Assembly: GCF_030272615.1 (NCBI RefSeq)
Contig: NC_081414.1
Coordinates: 54,895,636 to 54,959,635 of the forward strand
Reading direction: 5' to 3'
Length of the DNA stretch: 64,000 nt
Source: Cryptomeria japonica
Lineage: Eukaryota; Streptophyta; Pinopsida; Cupressales; Cupressaceae
Every line of letters starts with the position of its first letter. Position 1 is the stretch's first letter. Below are positions 11,343-23,599 of this stretch, in pieces. The translations under genes and the position numbers were made by a program. The notes below the pieces were generated by a model. That model was not told the origin of the DNA. It was given only the letters and a program-made list of their open reading frames with translations, and searched no databases.

Positions 11343-13214
11343 CTAATCAGATGTGAACTCTCCTCCTCTATCTGATCTAAGACATTTCAGTTGTCTTCCT
11401 GTTTCATTTTCAACTCTTGCCTTGTACCATTTAAACATTTGAAAAGCTTTTGATTTTTCTTTTAAAAACATAACTGACATCATCCTTGAGTAATCATCCA
11501 CAAATAATATGAAATATTTATTACCATAATAACTTTGAACTTTCGTTGGACCACAAAGATCAGTGTGCACAAGATCTAAAATTCCCTTTGAAGTGTAGGA
11601 CTTACTTGTAAAGCTTGATCTTGTAATTTTACCAATCTGGCATCCTTGGCACATAGCATTCTCAGGCTTTTCCAAACTCGGTAGACCTCTTACTCGGTGC
11701 TTCTTACTCATTTTGATCAGATTATCAAAATTTACATGACAAAACCTTTTATGCCATAACCAGGTATCATCTATCTTTGCATACAAACACTTGTTCCGAG
11801 TTGAGTCAAGGTGAAATGTGTTACCTTTTGTTTGTGTCCCAGTAGCAGCTAAGTTTCCATACTTGTCATGAACTTTGACAATTCGTTTCTGAAATTCTAT
11901 TCGGTATCCTGTATTGTTTAGTTGTGCTACACTCAACAAATTGTATTTCAAACCTTCAACCAAATATACATCATTGCATTTTGCATTGTCAGGAAGTGTT
12001 ATAGATCTTTTAACTTTTACCAGACATGGTGCATCATTACCAAATCTTACATAGCCTCCATCATAGTCTTCTAACATAACAAACTTGTGTTTATCACCTG
12101 TGATATGATGTGAGCATCCACTATCTATGATCCAAGAATCAATAGTATTTATGTGAGATATTAGGGCTTTTTCTTCATACCTTTCTTCATCTGATCCATC
12201 TTTGATAGCCACATAAACTACTTCCTCTGTATCAGTTTCATCTAATTTATCATCATTGGACTCCTCATTAGCTATTAAGCATGACTTTCTATCTCTTCTT
12301 CTGAAGTCTCCATGTCCTCTGTAATGATTATCTTTCTGTCTATCATCTCGATAATCTCTCTTTTTAGTAGATTCTTTGTCAGGATAGTTAGAAGCCATAT
12401 GTCCTATCTTATCACAATTGAAACATTTCAAAGGTAGTTTTCCTTTATACTTACCTTTGCCTCTTGGTAATCTTCTAGCTAATAGTGCTTCAAACTCTTC
12501 TTGCTTTCTGATTTCCTCATATAGTTTGTGTACTTCCTCCATGTTCTTGCAAAATGTTTCACTTGCTTCACTGTGATCCCCTTTAGTGTACTTACCCATT
12601 CTATCATTGTAATCATCAGATTCACCAATATGAAAAGAACTAAATGCAGACTCAACTTTATTTACCGATGACCCACTATTATCAAAGTTACTTAACTCAA
12701 ATGTGTGTAGCTTACCAGTAGTAGCATCTAAAGAAATTGGCATATTGGGTACAGACCTTAATTCATTGTTTGTAGAGACTCGGATTGCATAAGCTAGTAG
12801 AAGGGTTCTTAAAAACTTACTTGTTATATCCTTTTCTTAAATAGTTCCACCTACTCCTTTGATTTGATTGACAATCTCCTTTAGTCTTGTACTGTATTGG
12901 GTTATGTTCTCACCTTCATTCATCCTCGTAGATTCAAGTTGTCCTCTTAGACTATCCACTTTTGCTCTTTGAACATGTTCATCTCCACCATACACAGATA
13001 TGAGCTTGTCCCACATTGCCTTTGCATCATTGCAGCCTTCTAGATCATTAAACTCTGAACCGGTCAATGCAAATGTTATTTCAATCATTGCTTGAATATG
13101 TTCTTGCTTTTCTTCTATGTCTTCCATTGTCAATGGATAGGTGTTCAGTGTAATGAAATCATTCTCCAGATAATATACATCATAGTCTCCAACTCTTGAT
13201 AGGTGCAACTTCAT
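11343..13214 (-). pseudogene. Copia-2 gag, protease and integrase N-terminal half
   Basis: Gag occupies 13214 to about 12300 on the minus strand, including the UBN2-like core (MWDKLISVYGGDEHVQRAK...). A TAA at 12837 separates the first segment. The zinc knuckle at about 12377-12425 reads CFNCDKIGHMASNYP: the last Cys of CCHC is replaced by Tyr. Protease has WIIDSGCSHHITGD. Integrase has an intact HHCC region (WHKRFCHV ... CQGCQIGK) and two catalytic Asp motifs (HTDLCGP, RSDRGGEF) before the TAG at 11343. The original ATG probably lies just above 13214; the first clear gag residues there are MKLHLSRVGDYD. Confidence 0.93.
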
Positions 13215-13326
13215 CCTTTTCTACCATGTAGAGAAACTTGACTTGTTCAGCTTCGGTGCATCCCTCTTATACATCTTTAGATCTTTGCCTCAAGTACCTT
13301 TAAACTTTTCTTCTGGAGTCCAAATC

Positions 13327-13338
13327 TCTGATTCCAAT
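13327..13338 (-). promoter_or_regulatory. Copia-2 primer binding site
   Basis: Minus strand after the LTR end reads ATTGGAATCAGAG, a one-base variant of the initiator tRNA-Met complement. This fixes the orientation of copia-2 and the inner end of its 5' LTR. Confidence 0.8.
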
Positions 13339-14839
13339 TGATAGTTATGATACTTAATGTAAGTACAGATCCAATAGCTAACAATATGAGAGGGGGGGTG
13401 AATCATACAAACTTAATCTTCCATAAAAACAACAGATTCAACCTTGATAACATATACTTCAGTAATATAACCAAACTGCTAAACATGCAAACTCAAAAGT
13501 ATATAAACATCATAACACTCATAACACCAGATTTAACGTAGAAACCCAAATAGGGAAAAACCACTATGGGATTTTGGACCCACTAAGAAATATACTCTTC
13601 TAGAGTATGCTCAGTTAAAAGCAAATCTTGTTAAAGATTACAAACACATTGCTAGATGTGACCCGGTTAAGGGATTTCCCTCAGATCTGTTAGGATCTTC
13701 ACCTTGTTAGAAGTGATCTTGTTAAAGCATTTCAAACACTCAATCAAAATGTCACCATGCTAGAGGGTTTTACAAATAAGACTATTAAGTCCACTCGGTT
13801 AAGAGATTTTCTATCACTTCACAAAATAACACTAATAAAAATCTATCTGCAACTTCACATCTAAAATGCTAAAGCAAATTCTTATTTTCTCAATACAATA
13901 GGAGTTATCTGGTCCATCTTATGGGCTCTATACTCTATTATTCAAATAGGTCTTCAAGCTTATGTGCTCAGTAATCACTATGTAGACTCCCTGTGCATAC
14001 ATTTTCCCACATACATTGTTTATCAACAATTCCTTATTTATAAACAATTTGAAAACTGCTTAATCTCCTTGATCATATTTCCCATGATCAATCATAGCCA
14101 TTAGATCTTCAAACTTTGACTAGGTTCAATGTATCCTTCAATCTGATAAACATTTTACCCCACCTTGGAACTTGTGCTAGGGTATTGCGGTTCAATCTGA
14201 GCTGTAGATCTTCCTGCCTATTTTCCTTTACCATAGATTCTTTAACAAACTTCATGCATGACATACCAATCATTAATCATAGCCAGCTCATCAGCTTCCT
14301 TCATTAAATAATGCTTTTATTCATTTAATGCATTCTGTTACTACTTGGTTGCAACTCGATAAATACTAAACTTCACTCAGTAGACATTCTGCCTTCATTA
14401 ACTGATAGCGATAACCTTAGGGTTTACCGACTAGGTTCTTTGCTCGGTAACATAGTATAGTATTAACCTTACGATCAATAACATATGTAGGATATCAAAA
14501 CAATCTAAACATTATGATCTCATCATTGTCTAACTCGGTAATAGTTGCCCATTGAATAACTTATTCCTCCCCTTATTCATCACATTCTTTCTGTGTCTTT
14601 TACCAACATCTTTATACTCATCAAATCATACTTTTTAAGATATGGCAACATCATACTAAATTAGAAAATCAATTTCTTTACATCAATGATAAAATAATAA
14701 TATTAAGATAGTAAACATCCTTAATCAGTTATATCCATAATCATCAACAACCTTCTCAATATCCTTATTGAAATGCCAATAATCTCTCCTTGTCTATTAT
14801 AATGCCAACAATCTCCCCTTGTCTGTTATAATGCCAACA
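13339..14839 (-). repeat. Copia-2 5' LTR
   Basis: Pair of 7186-8706. On the minus strand it starts TGTTGGCATTATAACAG (CCAACA on plus, ending 14839) and ends AACTATCA. The adjoining AAAGG at 14840-14844 is the target duplication. Confidence 0.93.
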
Positions 14840-14851
14840 AAAGGGGGAGAT
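14840..14851 (+). promoter_or_regulatory. Copia-1 polypurine tract, downstream half
   Basis: AAAGGGGGAGAT directly before the TGTTGG start of the copia-1 3' LTR. Its first five bases are the copia-2 target duplication, so the insertion cut through the plus-strand primer. Confidence 0.88.
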
Positions 14852-15902
14852 TGTTGGTATTTTGGTATGGTTTTGTCATTGATGTCAACACCTACTAAAA
14901 CACTAGCACTTTGGAGATCCAGCAACATTCACAGGCAAGCAAGTAACTATTGCATAGTTACTGGTATATGGCACACTGACAAGATATAATGATCACCGAC
15001 AATTGGAATGATATGGAAAACACTTGGTAATGTCAAAGACATCATTTGGACATCTTGTCCTGGAGTTTTATTTATTGGTATATTCATAATTGCATATTTG
15101 TTGTTACCGGCAAATAGGTCTAGGGTTACACCAGCAGGTTTATCTTTTCTAGATCAGCATGGCATGCTACGGAGATGATTAATTATTTTTGTAAATGCAT
15201 TAAGCCCGACATGTTCAATCGATTATTGCATTGGATACTATATTGTTTATAAAATGTTTTGATTGTAATATCTTGTAGAGCCGACCTACTAAAATTGGTC
15301 TTAGGTTATGGTATAAATGTAAGATCTTCTTTGTAAGATCAAATGTGGAATGCAAAAAAGGATTGTGTGAAGGTATATGCAAGATTAAGAAGAGATATAC
15401 ATGAAGACATCATTTGAAGGTGAAGCTAGGTTTTTGTGAAAGCATATCAGCATTACACCGGTATTGAATCCAACATATGAATATGCTATTTTGTGCAGTA
15501 CATTCTTATTGGATTTAACCATCCCACTGTAGTCAGTGTGACTCCCATTTTGTGATTGAGTAGTGAGCTCTAGGCTGTTGGCCTTTCTGCATGTGCAAAC
15601 CCCATTTATGTACACTTACTATCTGTAGTAGTATCATCTGATTGTGGGTAATGTTTCCCACCGTGGTTTTTCCCCTTACAGGGTTTCCACGTACAAATAT
15701 CGGTGTTATGTGTTGTGGATGACTTTATGTTTATGTTTCATGCATTAATCTTTACCGGTATAGCAATTAACTATTAAAACTGTCTACCGACATACTTAAT
15801 TGGTTTACCGGTATTAAGCATTAAGTTGGTTAAGTTGTTTTTGCTTTGAATTTATTTGACAACTGATTCACCCCCCCTCTCAGTTCTCTTCGGGACCTAA
15901 CA
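14852..15902 (+). repeat. Copia-1 3' LTR
   Basis: Full-length partner of 1721-2770, from TGTTGGTATTTTGG to GGACCTAACA, followed by GTGAT (target duplication with one mismatch) and then by Tat-2 sequence. Confidence 0.93.
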
Positions 15903-16499
15903 GTGATTGGGGTGGATGGAGGACTTGAGGAGACTTGGCAAATTTTCTTTGAGGCGAGGATTTTGTCTCTTTTGCTAGGATGTCTTGGATAAGATTATGG
16001 ATGATGGATTCAAAGGATGTGGGCAATATGGATTTTGGAGGATTAGGATTAGATGGAGAATTAGGATTGGATGGAGGATTAGGATTGGGATTGGAATTGG
16101 ATGGAGGATTAGGATAATGGATTGGGGAATTAGGATTAATGATTGGAGGATTATGGAGTAAAGGATTTGGATGAGGAGTAGAGGTAATGAATGCATTGTG
16201 GAAGGATGGGGATTGGGATGTAGATGGGGGGGAGATGAAGGTATACATATTGGGTTAGAGGAGTATGTGGATGAGGGATAATAAGGAGATATGGATGTGC
16301 AATAAGATGGATTTCCCTTGTCGAAGGTAGAGGAAGAATAAGAGATATGGTATAGATTTGGATTGGGTGCAATGTGTTGAGATGGGATGGATGAAGGTAT
16401 GAGAGCTGAGTGGGAGATTATGGGATTAACTTGGTAGGCAGGTTCGTGAATTTCCATGAGAATCTTCTCATACCAAGCTTTGAAATTATGGGTAGTCAT
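15903..16499 (-). pseudogene. Tat-2 Ser/Pro/Asn-rich ORF, N-terminal part
   Basis: The frame opens with an ATG at 16499 (MTTHNFKAWYEKILMEIHEP), a short ordered-looking segment, then becomes a long Ser/Pro/Tyr/Ile run and an Asn-Pro-rich repeat block (about 16010-16150, coded by GGATTAGGATT-like repeats). Copia-1 interrupts it at 15902; the likely continuation is 623-1720. I do not recognise the protein. A gag N-terminus or a Tat extra ORF are the leading options. Confidence 0.45.
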
Positions 16500-17329
16500 G
16501 TTGAGAGTGAAGGATTAGAAGATGATGTTAAATGAAGATGATGATTAGGACTTGGTTTGGAATGATGATGGATTAGATTTGACTAGATTTTGATTGGATT
16601 TGATCTAGATTGGAATTGATTTGATTGGATTGGTCCTTGGATTAGGACTTTATTTGATTGGATTAGTTGATTGATTGAATGGATTGGATTGAATTGGATT
16701 GAAATGGATTGGATTGGTTGATTGGTTGATTGGTTGATTGGATTGGCCCTTGGATCAAGACTTGGTTTGATTGGATTTGATTTGATTTGGATTTGGAATT
16801 TGGAATTTGGATTTGGATTTGGATTTGGATTTGGAAATTAGAATTGGATCTGGAGTTGGATTTGGATTTGGATTTGGATTTGGATTTGGATTAGGATTGG
16901 ATTGGATGGATTAGGAAGATGGATGAATTTGATTGATTGGAATTTTGGAAATTTGATTGGATTAGAGGAAGAATGAATATTAGTTGAGGAAGGATTATTG
17001 TTTGGATGGGTGAAAGTGGATTGGGGATTGGAGAATTTATTGGATAGATTAGAAATAGATTAAAGATTTGATGATTGGAAAGAGGGATGATTTATTGGTT
17101 GTGGGGGATGGACTTGGCAAGAGATGTCAAGTAAAGAAAACACAATGGTCAAGAGAAGTTTGACTCAGAAGACACTCATGCTCATTCACAATATATCCTA
17201 TTGAAAGAAAAGACAATAGTCAATGGATCCCCATTGGTTTCCCAGTTACACTTACCCAAAGTAGACACTTAGATGCTTGACCCCACTGGCTCCCCTCCAT
17301 GACACTCACTTCTCGGGATAGCCAAGCAT
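16500..17329 (-). other. Tat-2 leader with GGATT/TTTGGATT simple repeats
   Basis: No gene. 16560-16930 is a run of GATTG, GGATT and TTTGGATT motifs of variable length, the same base bias as the adjoining ORF, so the ORF's repeats probably grew from the same slippage. 17262-17335 ('agatgcttgaccccactggc' and after) is shared with the Tat-1 leader at 43435-43512. Confidence 0.6.
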
Positions 17330-17353
17330 CAATTCCCACTGGGTCTACCAAAA
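17330..17353 (-). promoter_or_regulatory. Tat-2 primer-binding region
   Basis: Minus strand after the LTR end reads TTTTGGTAGACCCAGTGGGA, the same layout as Tat-1 (TTTTGGCACATCCGGTGGGA at 44684-44707) and as the TTTGGCGCCCACCGTGGGG start of known Tat interiors. The exact tRNA is not assigned. Confidence 0.65.
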
Positions 17354-18349
17354 TGTCTCACAATAAGATGGTTTGTGCATGATTAGTGTTTAATAAACAC
17401 AAAAACCATTTAAATGAGATATCAAGAAAGATTTGAACAAGAACATCATGAAAACAAAATAAAACATAAATATACTCATGAAGCTCCCATTGCAAGTAGC
17501 TCTTCCTTGTCCTCCTTGCCTCCACAAATTTTGCTAGCTCCAAAGTTTGACAAATGGAGAGTTAGAGAGAGATGGAGTGAATGTGGATTGCTCTCCTTAT
17601 TCTCAACAAGATAGATTGATGGATTATTAGATTATTGGATTTGAGTGATGGATAGGAGGATTTGGATTAGAATATTAGAGAAAGGAGAGGAGAAAAGGGC
17701 ATCATAACAATGCATGAGAAGATGGATCTTTTGTGAGGATAATAAGTTCCAATTTATAGATTGGAGGAAGCCAATGGAGGGCCAAGATTGATTTGATTAT
17801 GAATGGTTGAGATTTATTTGAGATAGAAGGCATGGATCAAGGGTGCCTTGGGAAAATAAACAGGAATATAAAATTCCTTTGGAAAAAGGGAGGAGAAATT
17901 TGAATTTTAAACTTGAGGAATTAAAAATTCCAAAATAAGGATGCATTGAGGGATTCAAAGAAATTAGAATTTATTTGAGAGATTCAAAGTTGATGTGACA
18001 TGAGTGGGAATTAAAAATAGGAGAATAATGATAAGCATGATTATGAGAGATTCTAGAAGGATTAATTAGGCTAAGTGGGATTAGGAAAAGTGATTTGTAG
18101 GAATCACATGACTAGGTTAATTAATTAAAATTAATTAACTGAGTGGGTTTAGAGGAAATGATTATTGAGAGGACTTTAGAAGAATAGGGGAATGATTAAT
18201 TTATTTGATAAATTAATTATTGGACTATAGTGAAAGGATTAATTAAATTAGATATAATTGATTCTGAGAGGAATAAGGATAACACAATTAAGTAAATTAA
18301 TTATGTTGATAGGCTTAAATTAATTAAATATTAATTTTAGGTGTCTACA
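17354..18349 (-). repeat. Tat-2 5' LTR
   Basis: 996 bp, on the minus strand from TGTAGACACCTAAAAT (upper end 18349) to GTGAGACA (17354). AATTAATT-rich near the start, like the Tat-1 LTRs. The short plus frame 17414-17614 and minus frame 17358-17543 are not genes. Confidence 0.78.
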
Positions 18350-19301
18350 GTAATAAACATACTTTTGTCTCCGGTCATGTGGTGTGAACAACCACTGTCT
18401 ATAATCTATTCATTATTGTTTTCTACATGAGAAACCAATGCCTTCTCATCAGACAATTCCTCCTTTACAACTACAAACATGATCTCTTTATTGTCATATT
18501 CATCTTCAGATTCCTCATTGATCACACCTTCATCCACTGCAACATAACAATGTTTTCTGCCTTTCCCTTTGAATTTATTGTACTTATCTTTCTTATCTCC
18601 ATGACTATATTTGCACTCATGACTTAGACATACATTTTTTCCTTTTCTAGTAGATGAACCAGTAACAAAAGCTTTAAAAGAAAATTCAGTAGATTTTTTC
18701 ACACTAATGTCAAAACTTTTTAACTCAGAAGTTGTAAGCTTACTGATCAAAGAGTCAACAATTCCCTTATCCTTTGAAATGGATCTCAGTTCTTTGATTG
18801 CAGATACTCTAATAACAGACTAAGGTTGAAGAGTTCTGAGAATTTTTCTTATCACCACATCATCATCAATTTTGCCACTAGCACCTTTTATGGCGCCAAA
18901 AACTTCTTTAATTCTCTAACCATATTATGCAATATTTTCTCCTTGCATTCTCATGTCAGCAAATTTTCCTCTCAATCTTATCTCTCTTTCTTTTTGTACA
19001 TGCTCATCTCCTCCATAGATTGTCTCTAGATTTTCCCAAACCTCATGTGCAGTTTCCAATCCTTGAACATCAATATATTCAAAATTAGATAAAGTACTTA
19101 CAATAGCTTCTAGGGCTTGCATGTTCTCTTGTTGCTCTTTAAGTTCATCTGGTATGAAGGGAGTAGTAGAAGCAACCAAATATAGTGTTTCAACATGTTT
19201 CCAATATTGAGCACCATGACCTTTAAGATATATCGCTTCATTCTATCTCTCCAGATCTTATAGTTGTCCTTGTTGAACTTAGGACCTTCTTTTTTCATCA
19301 T
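18350..19301 (-). pseudogene. Copia-3 gag and start of protease, truncated
   Basis: Minus-strand Copia gag: KFNKDNYKIWRDRMKRYI near 19290, then, after a frameshift, the UBN2-like core (VWENLETIYGGDEHVQKERE, 19020-18990), stops near 18925, then a Lys-rich region without a clear CCHC knuckle (KNVCLSHECKYSHGDKK). The protease begins IIDSGCSHHMTGDK at about 18365-18408, with a stop just before it where Trp is usual. Homology ends at 18350, the edge of the Tat-2 LTR. Confidence 0.85.
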
Positions 19302-19375
19302 CTTTACTGCCTCAGAATCTTTTCCTCGAGCGGTTAAGCTTTCTGCACATAGAGGACCAAATCTTTGATACCAAG

Positions 19376-20425
19376 TGTTAATCCTATGAAGATCCGGTTA
19401 ATACTTAGGGGAGGGGTGAATCAGTATTAACACCAACTAAAACTTTTAACTCAAAATCAAACATGTATTAGATCTTGAACTAGTTAATAGATATCTCAAC
19501 TTCTATAATCAGATCTAAACACCTCTTAAATATATTTGCTTCAAACATTAATCACAACTATCAATAATTTAACCTCTTAAGTAGTCATACCAATTTGATC
19601 AAATACCAACTATTCGGCTTTATCAATCTGATCAAATACTTTCTCTAACCATTTCATATTAGTACCAGTAATCTCTGATAAACTTTAAATAAAATATCAT
19701 AATCAGTGTCTTAGAAGTAATGCATGAAAACATAAACAATATTAAAAGACATTCCACACATGAACACCAAGATTTTGACATGGAAAGCCAAATTGGAAAA
19801 ACCATAGTGGGAGTTGATACCCATAATAATTTTTAATCTTTTGAAGTACACCTTGTTAGGAGCTTAGCCTGGTTAGGAGCTTACAATACACTCGGTTAAG
19901 GGATTTGCTTGTCACTCCAGCTAGGAGATTAATGATCTATTAGGATCAGCCTTGTGAGAGGATTTTAAGACCCTTTTTGAGAGCTGCCCTTTTCAGGAAC
20001 TTAAGTGACAAAGGCCTATTAGGACCTACCCGGTTAAGGGATTTATGCTCCTATAACTGTCAGGGAACAATAGTGAAAAGTGATTTGTTACTTTACGCTT
20101 TTAGCTTGCTAAATCAAATCTAGTTATACTTCATAGTCAGCAACACTGAGGCATATCTCTATCTTCTCTGGGATAGCTTAACTCATTCTCCTAATACCAC
20201 CAACACATAAAACATCAATTGTGTCATCCTAAATAGCCATCACAACTAGGTTGGCCAATAAAACCTAATTACATCTTGAATTTACAATACAGATCATATG
20301 AGATCATTATCTTGATTATTACAACAAATTACATTGCAATATCAATCGTTGGTTGATCACAACTTATCACAAAAATCTGATTTGTACATGTTGGCACTTT
20401 GTTATGTTGAACAACAAAATCAACA
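19376..20425 (-). repeat. Copia-3 5' LTR
   Basis: The low end is fixed by the primer site: plus strand TGTTAATCCTATGAAG follows directly. The upper end is estimated at 20425 (plus AATCAACA, minus TGTTGATTTTGTTGTTC), which gives a normal TG start but has no partner LTR in the window. Internal 'cggttaagggattt' blocks resemble those in the copia-2 LTR. Confidence 0.65.
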
Positions 20426-23400
20426 ACTAGTATAATCTACAACCAAATTTTGAAAGGTAGCCAACCTCAACTATGATTTCAAAAGGACTAACTAGACCAA
20501 CTTAACAAGGATATTTAATCCTTCTTCTCTTCAGGCTCTGGAAGGCCTAGGCGGCTTTACCTATGATGCACTTCAAATACAGTCTAAACTCACACACAAC
20601 ATCACCATTAAAGCAAAAATATCAAACATAGCTCAACAATAAGGAAAGTACTGCAAACTAGCTACATCTACATTGACTCTCAACTACATCAGAGCTTGAG
20701 ATAGGTGGGTCATAAAATCTCTGAGAAAACCCCAAAATGTGCAAGACCAGTGCCTTAGCCAAGGGCAACAGAGTCATACATCAGACTATAAATAAAAACA
20801 CTCATTGCAAATCCATCTTCATCATGAAATATTCTTGCATTAATGCCTTGCATAAATGCATTACTAAGCTTATCCACATAAAACATTAGATCCAGAAACA
20901 TGAACCCTATTTCATTAATGTTTGAAGATTACCTACAAACAAGAATTTACACTCACAAACAAAACTGCTCATGACAAACATGATCGTCCTTAAGAATCAA
21001 ATTTGAATAAAATGAAAGTGCATTTCAGAGGCAAATTCTGTGCAAATTTGTGCATGCCTTACATACACAAGAATCTGCAACAAATAATACCTATAGCAAG
21101 AAAATAAGACTCCATTACTTAAAATAAGATATTACTCTGCAACCTTGAAAATAAACCCAGAATTGGAAACCAAGAAACTTGGAGCCTTTTTCATAGAATT
21201 ATGGAACCCTTACAATGAGAAGAAAATCAGAATAAGGAGAGGGAAAAACATTAGGTCTGCAACTGAAATTGCCAAGTGTCTCTTTTTTTCTAACTGAATT
21301 TCACTTCCTTCATATTTTTCATGGAAACTTATCCCAAAATATCCAAAAAAATTTAAAATTAACTACATGATTGGATTCCTTTTCTCAAGAGCTTTTCGGT
21401 GATATATAATACTTGTCATTTTGAGTAAAAATAGACCTTTGGGCAAATTAATTCTTCATATGCCTCCATCATTTAAATTTTTCCAATTTTTTTATATAGT
21501 TTACAATATATAATTAACTTTGATTTTTCACCCATTTTAACTCTTGACGTCCTGCCATGTGGCGACCTGCAATTCATTGATGAGATCCACTGGGCACCAC
21601 CTCGGGTGACACCTCATCGATCTGCCACATGTCCACCTCGTCACTGCCACTGGACTACCACGTGTATGCCACCTCATCACCACATCATCACCACATCATC
21701 ACCATGACATCGCCACCTTAGCGAGACCCGTGAGCTGTCTTTCCACCTGGACCCACCACTTGTCTTTCGCCATTCCATGATGGCTAACGGCCATGCACTT
21801 ATAGGCCACAAAGTCACGCGAGCTGTTGGATAATCTGAACTTGCTCACTCTTTAACATTCATTTTTGGCATGTGCTTTTTGCTATTTCGGAAAGGGTATT
21901 CTATGTGCATCTTTCCTTCATGAATCCATGTGCACCATCTGATCTCCTCAACTTGCTCACTGGTTAATCTGCTCCTTCTCTACAAAATTTGCTTGCCTCG
22001 AGATCTGTGCCTACATGGGATCCACTTGTCGCCACTTGTCAGCCTCCTTGGTCACCTCAGGAAGCGTGCCCATGCATGTGGGGTCTACTTGGGTGCCCAA
22101 CCGACACCATCCATCAAAATCCTCTTGAGACTTTGACATATTACTTGTGTGGATCTTTGCATATAAATATCAAAAAAGTACACTGCCCAGCCAATGTGGG
22201 ATAAAGCATTTCAGCCTGGAACTGCACTTTGAAGGTTTTTAATGGCGCCTTTGGTGTTTTCTTTTGCTTGGAAGTTCATTGCCTTCTCCATTTTAATAAA
22301 CTAAAACTTTCTTCCTCATATAAGTGCCTAAGTTAAGTTAAATTGTTGCAAGCAAAGGTAAAAGTGAATCCCAAAAGGCAAACCAACTAGTCAACTATAT
22401 TTCTTATAATTTCTCTGCTCCCTTGTTCAGGTTGCGTGTAATTTATATTTAACACTATAGTGTGAGAGCAAGTAGAAACATTTTCTTTCTGATTTTTAGA
22501 TGTTTCTTCCTCTTCCATATCTCATGCAAGGGATGCATTGAATTCCATGTGGGGAGAGAAGTATGTTGGAAAAGTTGTAGTCTATTTGCTGGCAGAGGCC
22601 GTTGAATTGCTCCTACAGCTTCTAATTACATTTGCTAAGAAGCTCTCTAAATGTTTTCACTTGCCACGCATAGCACAAGGAGGTTCTGAATCTACTAAAT
22701 TTCATTTTCTTGGGAGTTTCATTGTTATCTATTTCATTAACCACGCTAGAGAGAGGAGGACCACTGCCACAACGTTTGCTTGAAATATTCTAAAACGTTT
22801 CCATAGTCCAAGCAACAAGGAAAGATGAGGGCAAAGGTAATGGATTTAGGCTTGCACCTGCTGATTGTAGTTGCTTGGACTTTGTTTAATCTTTAATGTG
22901 CCATGCATAGCAGGGAAGATGCTAAGTTTTGATGCCTTTACCCTTCCACAACGCATAGGTTGTTATTGTTGTTTGCATTGGCTCTAAGACTTCCAGATTC
23001 CCTCTCCATTCCACACCATCCACATAGGGACTTCAACTCTGATAATTGCATTTTATTGGAGTGCCATTCTTTCATTTGCCACTACCACACACATTCAAAA
23101 ACCACGCTGAAGGAAGAAGGTTATACACATGCTAATGCTTTTAGCTTGGAGGCTTCAACAACCACGTGAAGGAAGAGACTGCTGCAAACTGCATTTGCTG
23201 AGGGGTTTCTATGTTGGCCTCTTCATCATCCATGAAAGGCTCCCATTTCTTGCATTTGCACAAAATATTTTTACTAAACAAAAGATGCTTTCCCAGCTGT
23301 TAACTTTTGTTAACTTTGAACACCAAAAGATGTTTTCCCAGCTACCATGTTATATTCAAAAAATGCTATCAGAGGGTGTGGAACTCAGCTTTTACGCCTG

Positions 23401-23563
23401 ACACTTGCATTGTTTGAAAACTTTTGTTCTTTATCCAAACACAAGAATAAAATGAAATCTTCTCTCCAAATCAAAATGTCAATTACAGTCAAGCTAGTAT
23501 TGATATGCATTACTCTAAATTAAGACCATTTCGCCATTAAAATAATGCACGAGCATGAGCCAG
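20426..23563. other. Unassigned DNA, no gene supported
   Basis: The longest stretch not tied to an LTR element. Short frames (21930-22204, 22538-22783, 22960-23401) have no recognisable domain and no supporting splice or codon signal that I can judge. A TATA-like 'catataaatatc' lies near 22150. It could be very old repeat DNA, an unrecognised element or intergenic sequence. Confidence 0.5.
21545..21745. repeat. CCACNTCATCAC / GCCACATGT simple-repeat cluster
   Basis: GC-rich against its surroundings. GCCACATGT, CCACGTGTATGCC and repeated CCACATCATCA units alternate over about 200 bp. CCACGTG is the core of the plant G-box, but its presence in a repeat proves no function. Confidence 0.6.
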
Positions 23564-23587
23564 GTCGGACCCCAAAGTGGGTCCGAC
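23564..23587. other. Perfect 9-bp stem-loop
   Basis: GTCGGACCC (23564-23572) and GGGTCCGAC (23579-23587) can pair around a 6-base loop, followed by TAAAAAAAAATT. It lies just before the degenerate periodic array. Confidence 0.6.
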
Positions 23588-23599
23588 TAAAAAAAAATT

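Larger units (their letters stand above)
7186..14839 (-). mobile_element. Copia-2, Ty1/Copia LTR retrotransposon nested in copia-1
   Basis: Complete minus-strand Copia element: 5' LTR 13339-14839, PBS, gag-protease-integrase-RT-RNase H, polypurine tract, 3' LTR 7186-8706. A perfect 5-bp duplication AAAGG flanks it (7181-7185 and 14840-14844). The target was the polypurine tract of copia-1. By eye the LTRs differ at about 21 places over the first ~290 bp of their inner ends. Several stops and one frameshift make it defective, but all domains are present. Confidence 0.96.
1721..15902 (+). mobile_element. Copia-1, Ty1/Copia LTR retrotransposon (split by copia-2)
   Basis: A complete but dead Copia element: 5' LTR 1721-2770, tRNA-Met-type primer site, gag-protease-integrase-RT-RNase H in the Copia order, polypurine tract and 3' LTR 14852-15902. 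The flanks are GGGAT (1716-1720) and GTGAT (15903-15907), a target duplication with one mismatch. The interior is interrupted at 7186-14839 by copia-2, so its own length is about 6.5 kb. Counting by eye, the first ~200 bp of the two LTRs differ at 14 positions, so the insertion is old. It sits inside the Ser/Pro-rich ORF of Tat-2. I do not assign it to a named Copia lineage. Confidence 0.94.
15903..18349 (-). mobile_element. Tat-2, Tat-like Gypsy element, 5' part
   Basis: Minus-strand element of which the 5' LTR (17354-18349), primer site, leader and a Ser/Pro-rich ORF are visible. It resumes at 623-1720 beyond copia-1; the rest lies left of the window or is lost. The LTR starts TGTAGACACCTAAAAT like Tat-1, the primer-site region is built the same way, and a leader block (17262-17335) matches Tat-1 at 43435-43512. 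No pol is visible. It interrupts copia-3. Confidence 0.75.
18350..20425 (-). mobile_element. Copia-3, Ty1/Copia element, 5' part
   Basis: 5' LTR 19376 to about 20425, primer site 19360-19374 (minus CTTGGTATCAAAGAT), gag and the start of protease. The remainder was separated by Tat-2 and would lie left of the window. Oldest visible layer of the left nest. Confidence 0.82.

Noticed and set aside
22538-23401. Plus-strand open frames of 69-90 residues as a host gene
   Set aside because: No recognisable domain and no consistent exon structure; frame lengths are normal for chance.
23564-23587. Stem-loop followed by CTAA as a possible Helitron 3' end
   Set aside because: No matching 5' TC end was found, and the CTAA lies directly on the stem rather than ~10 bp after it.
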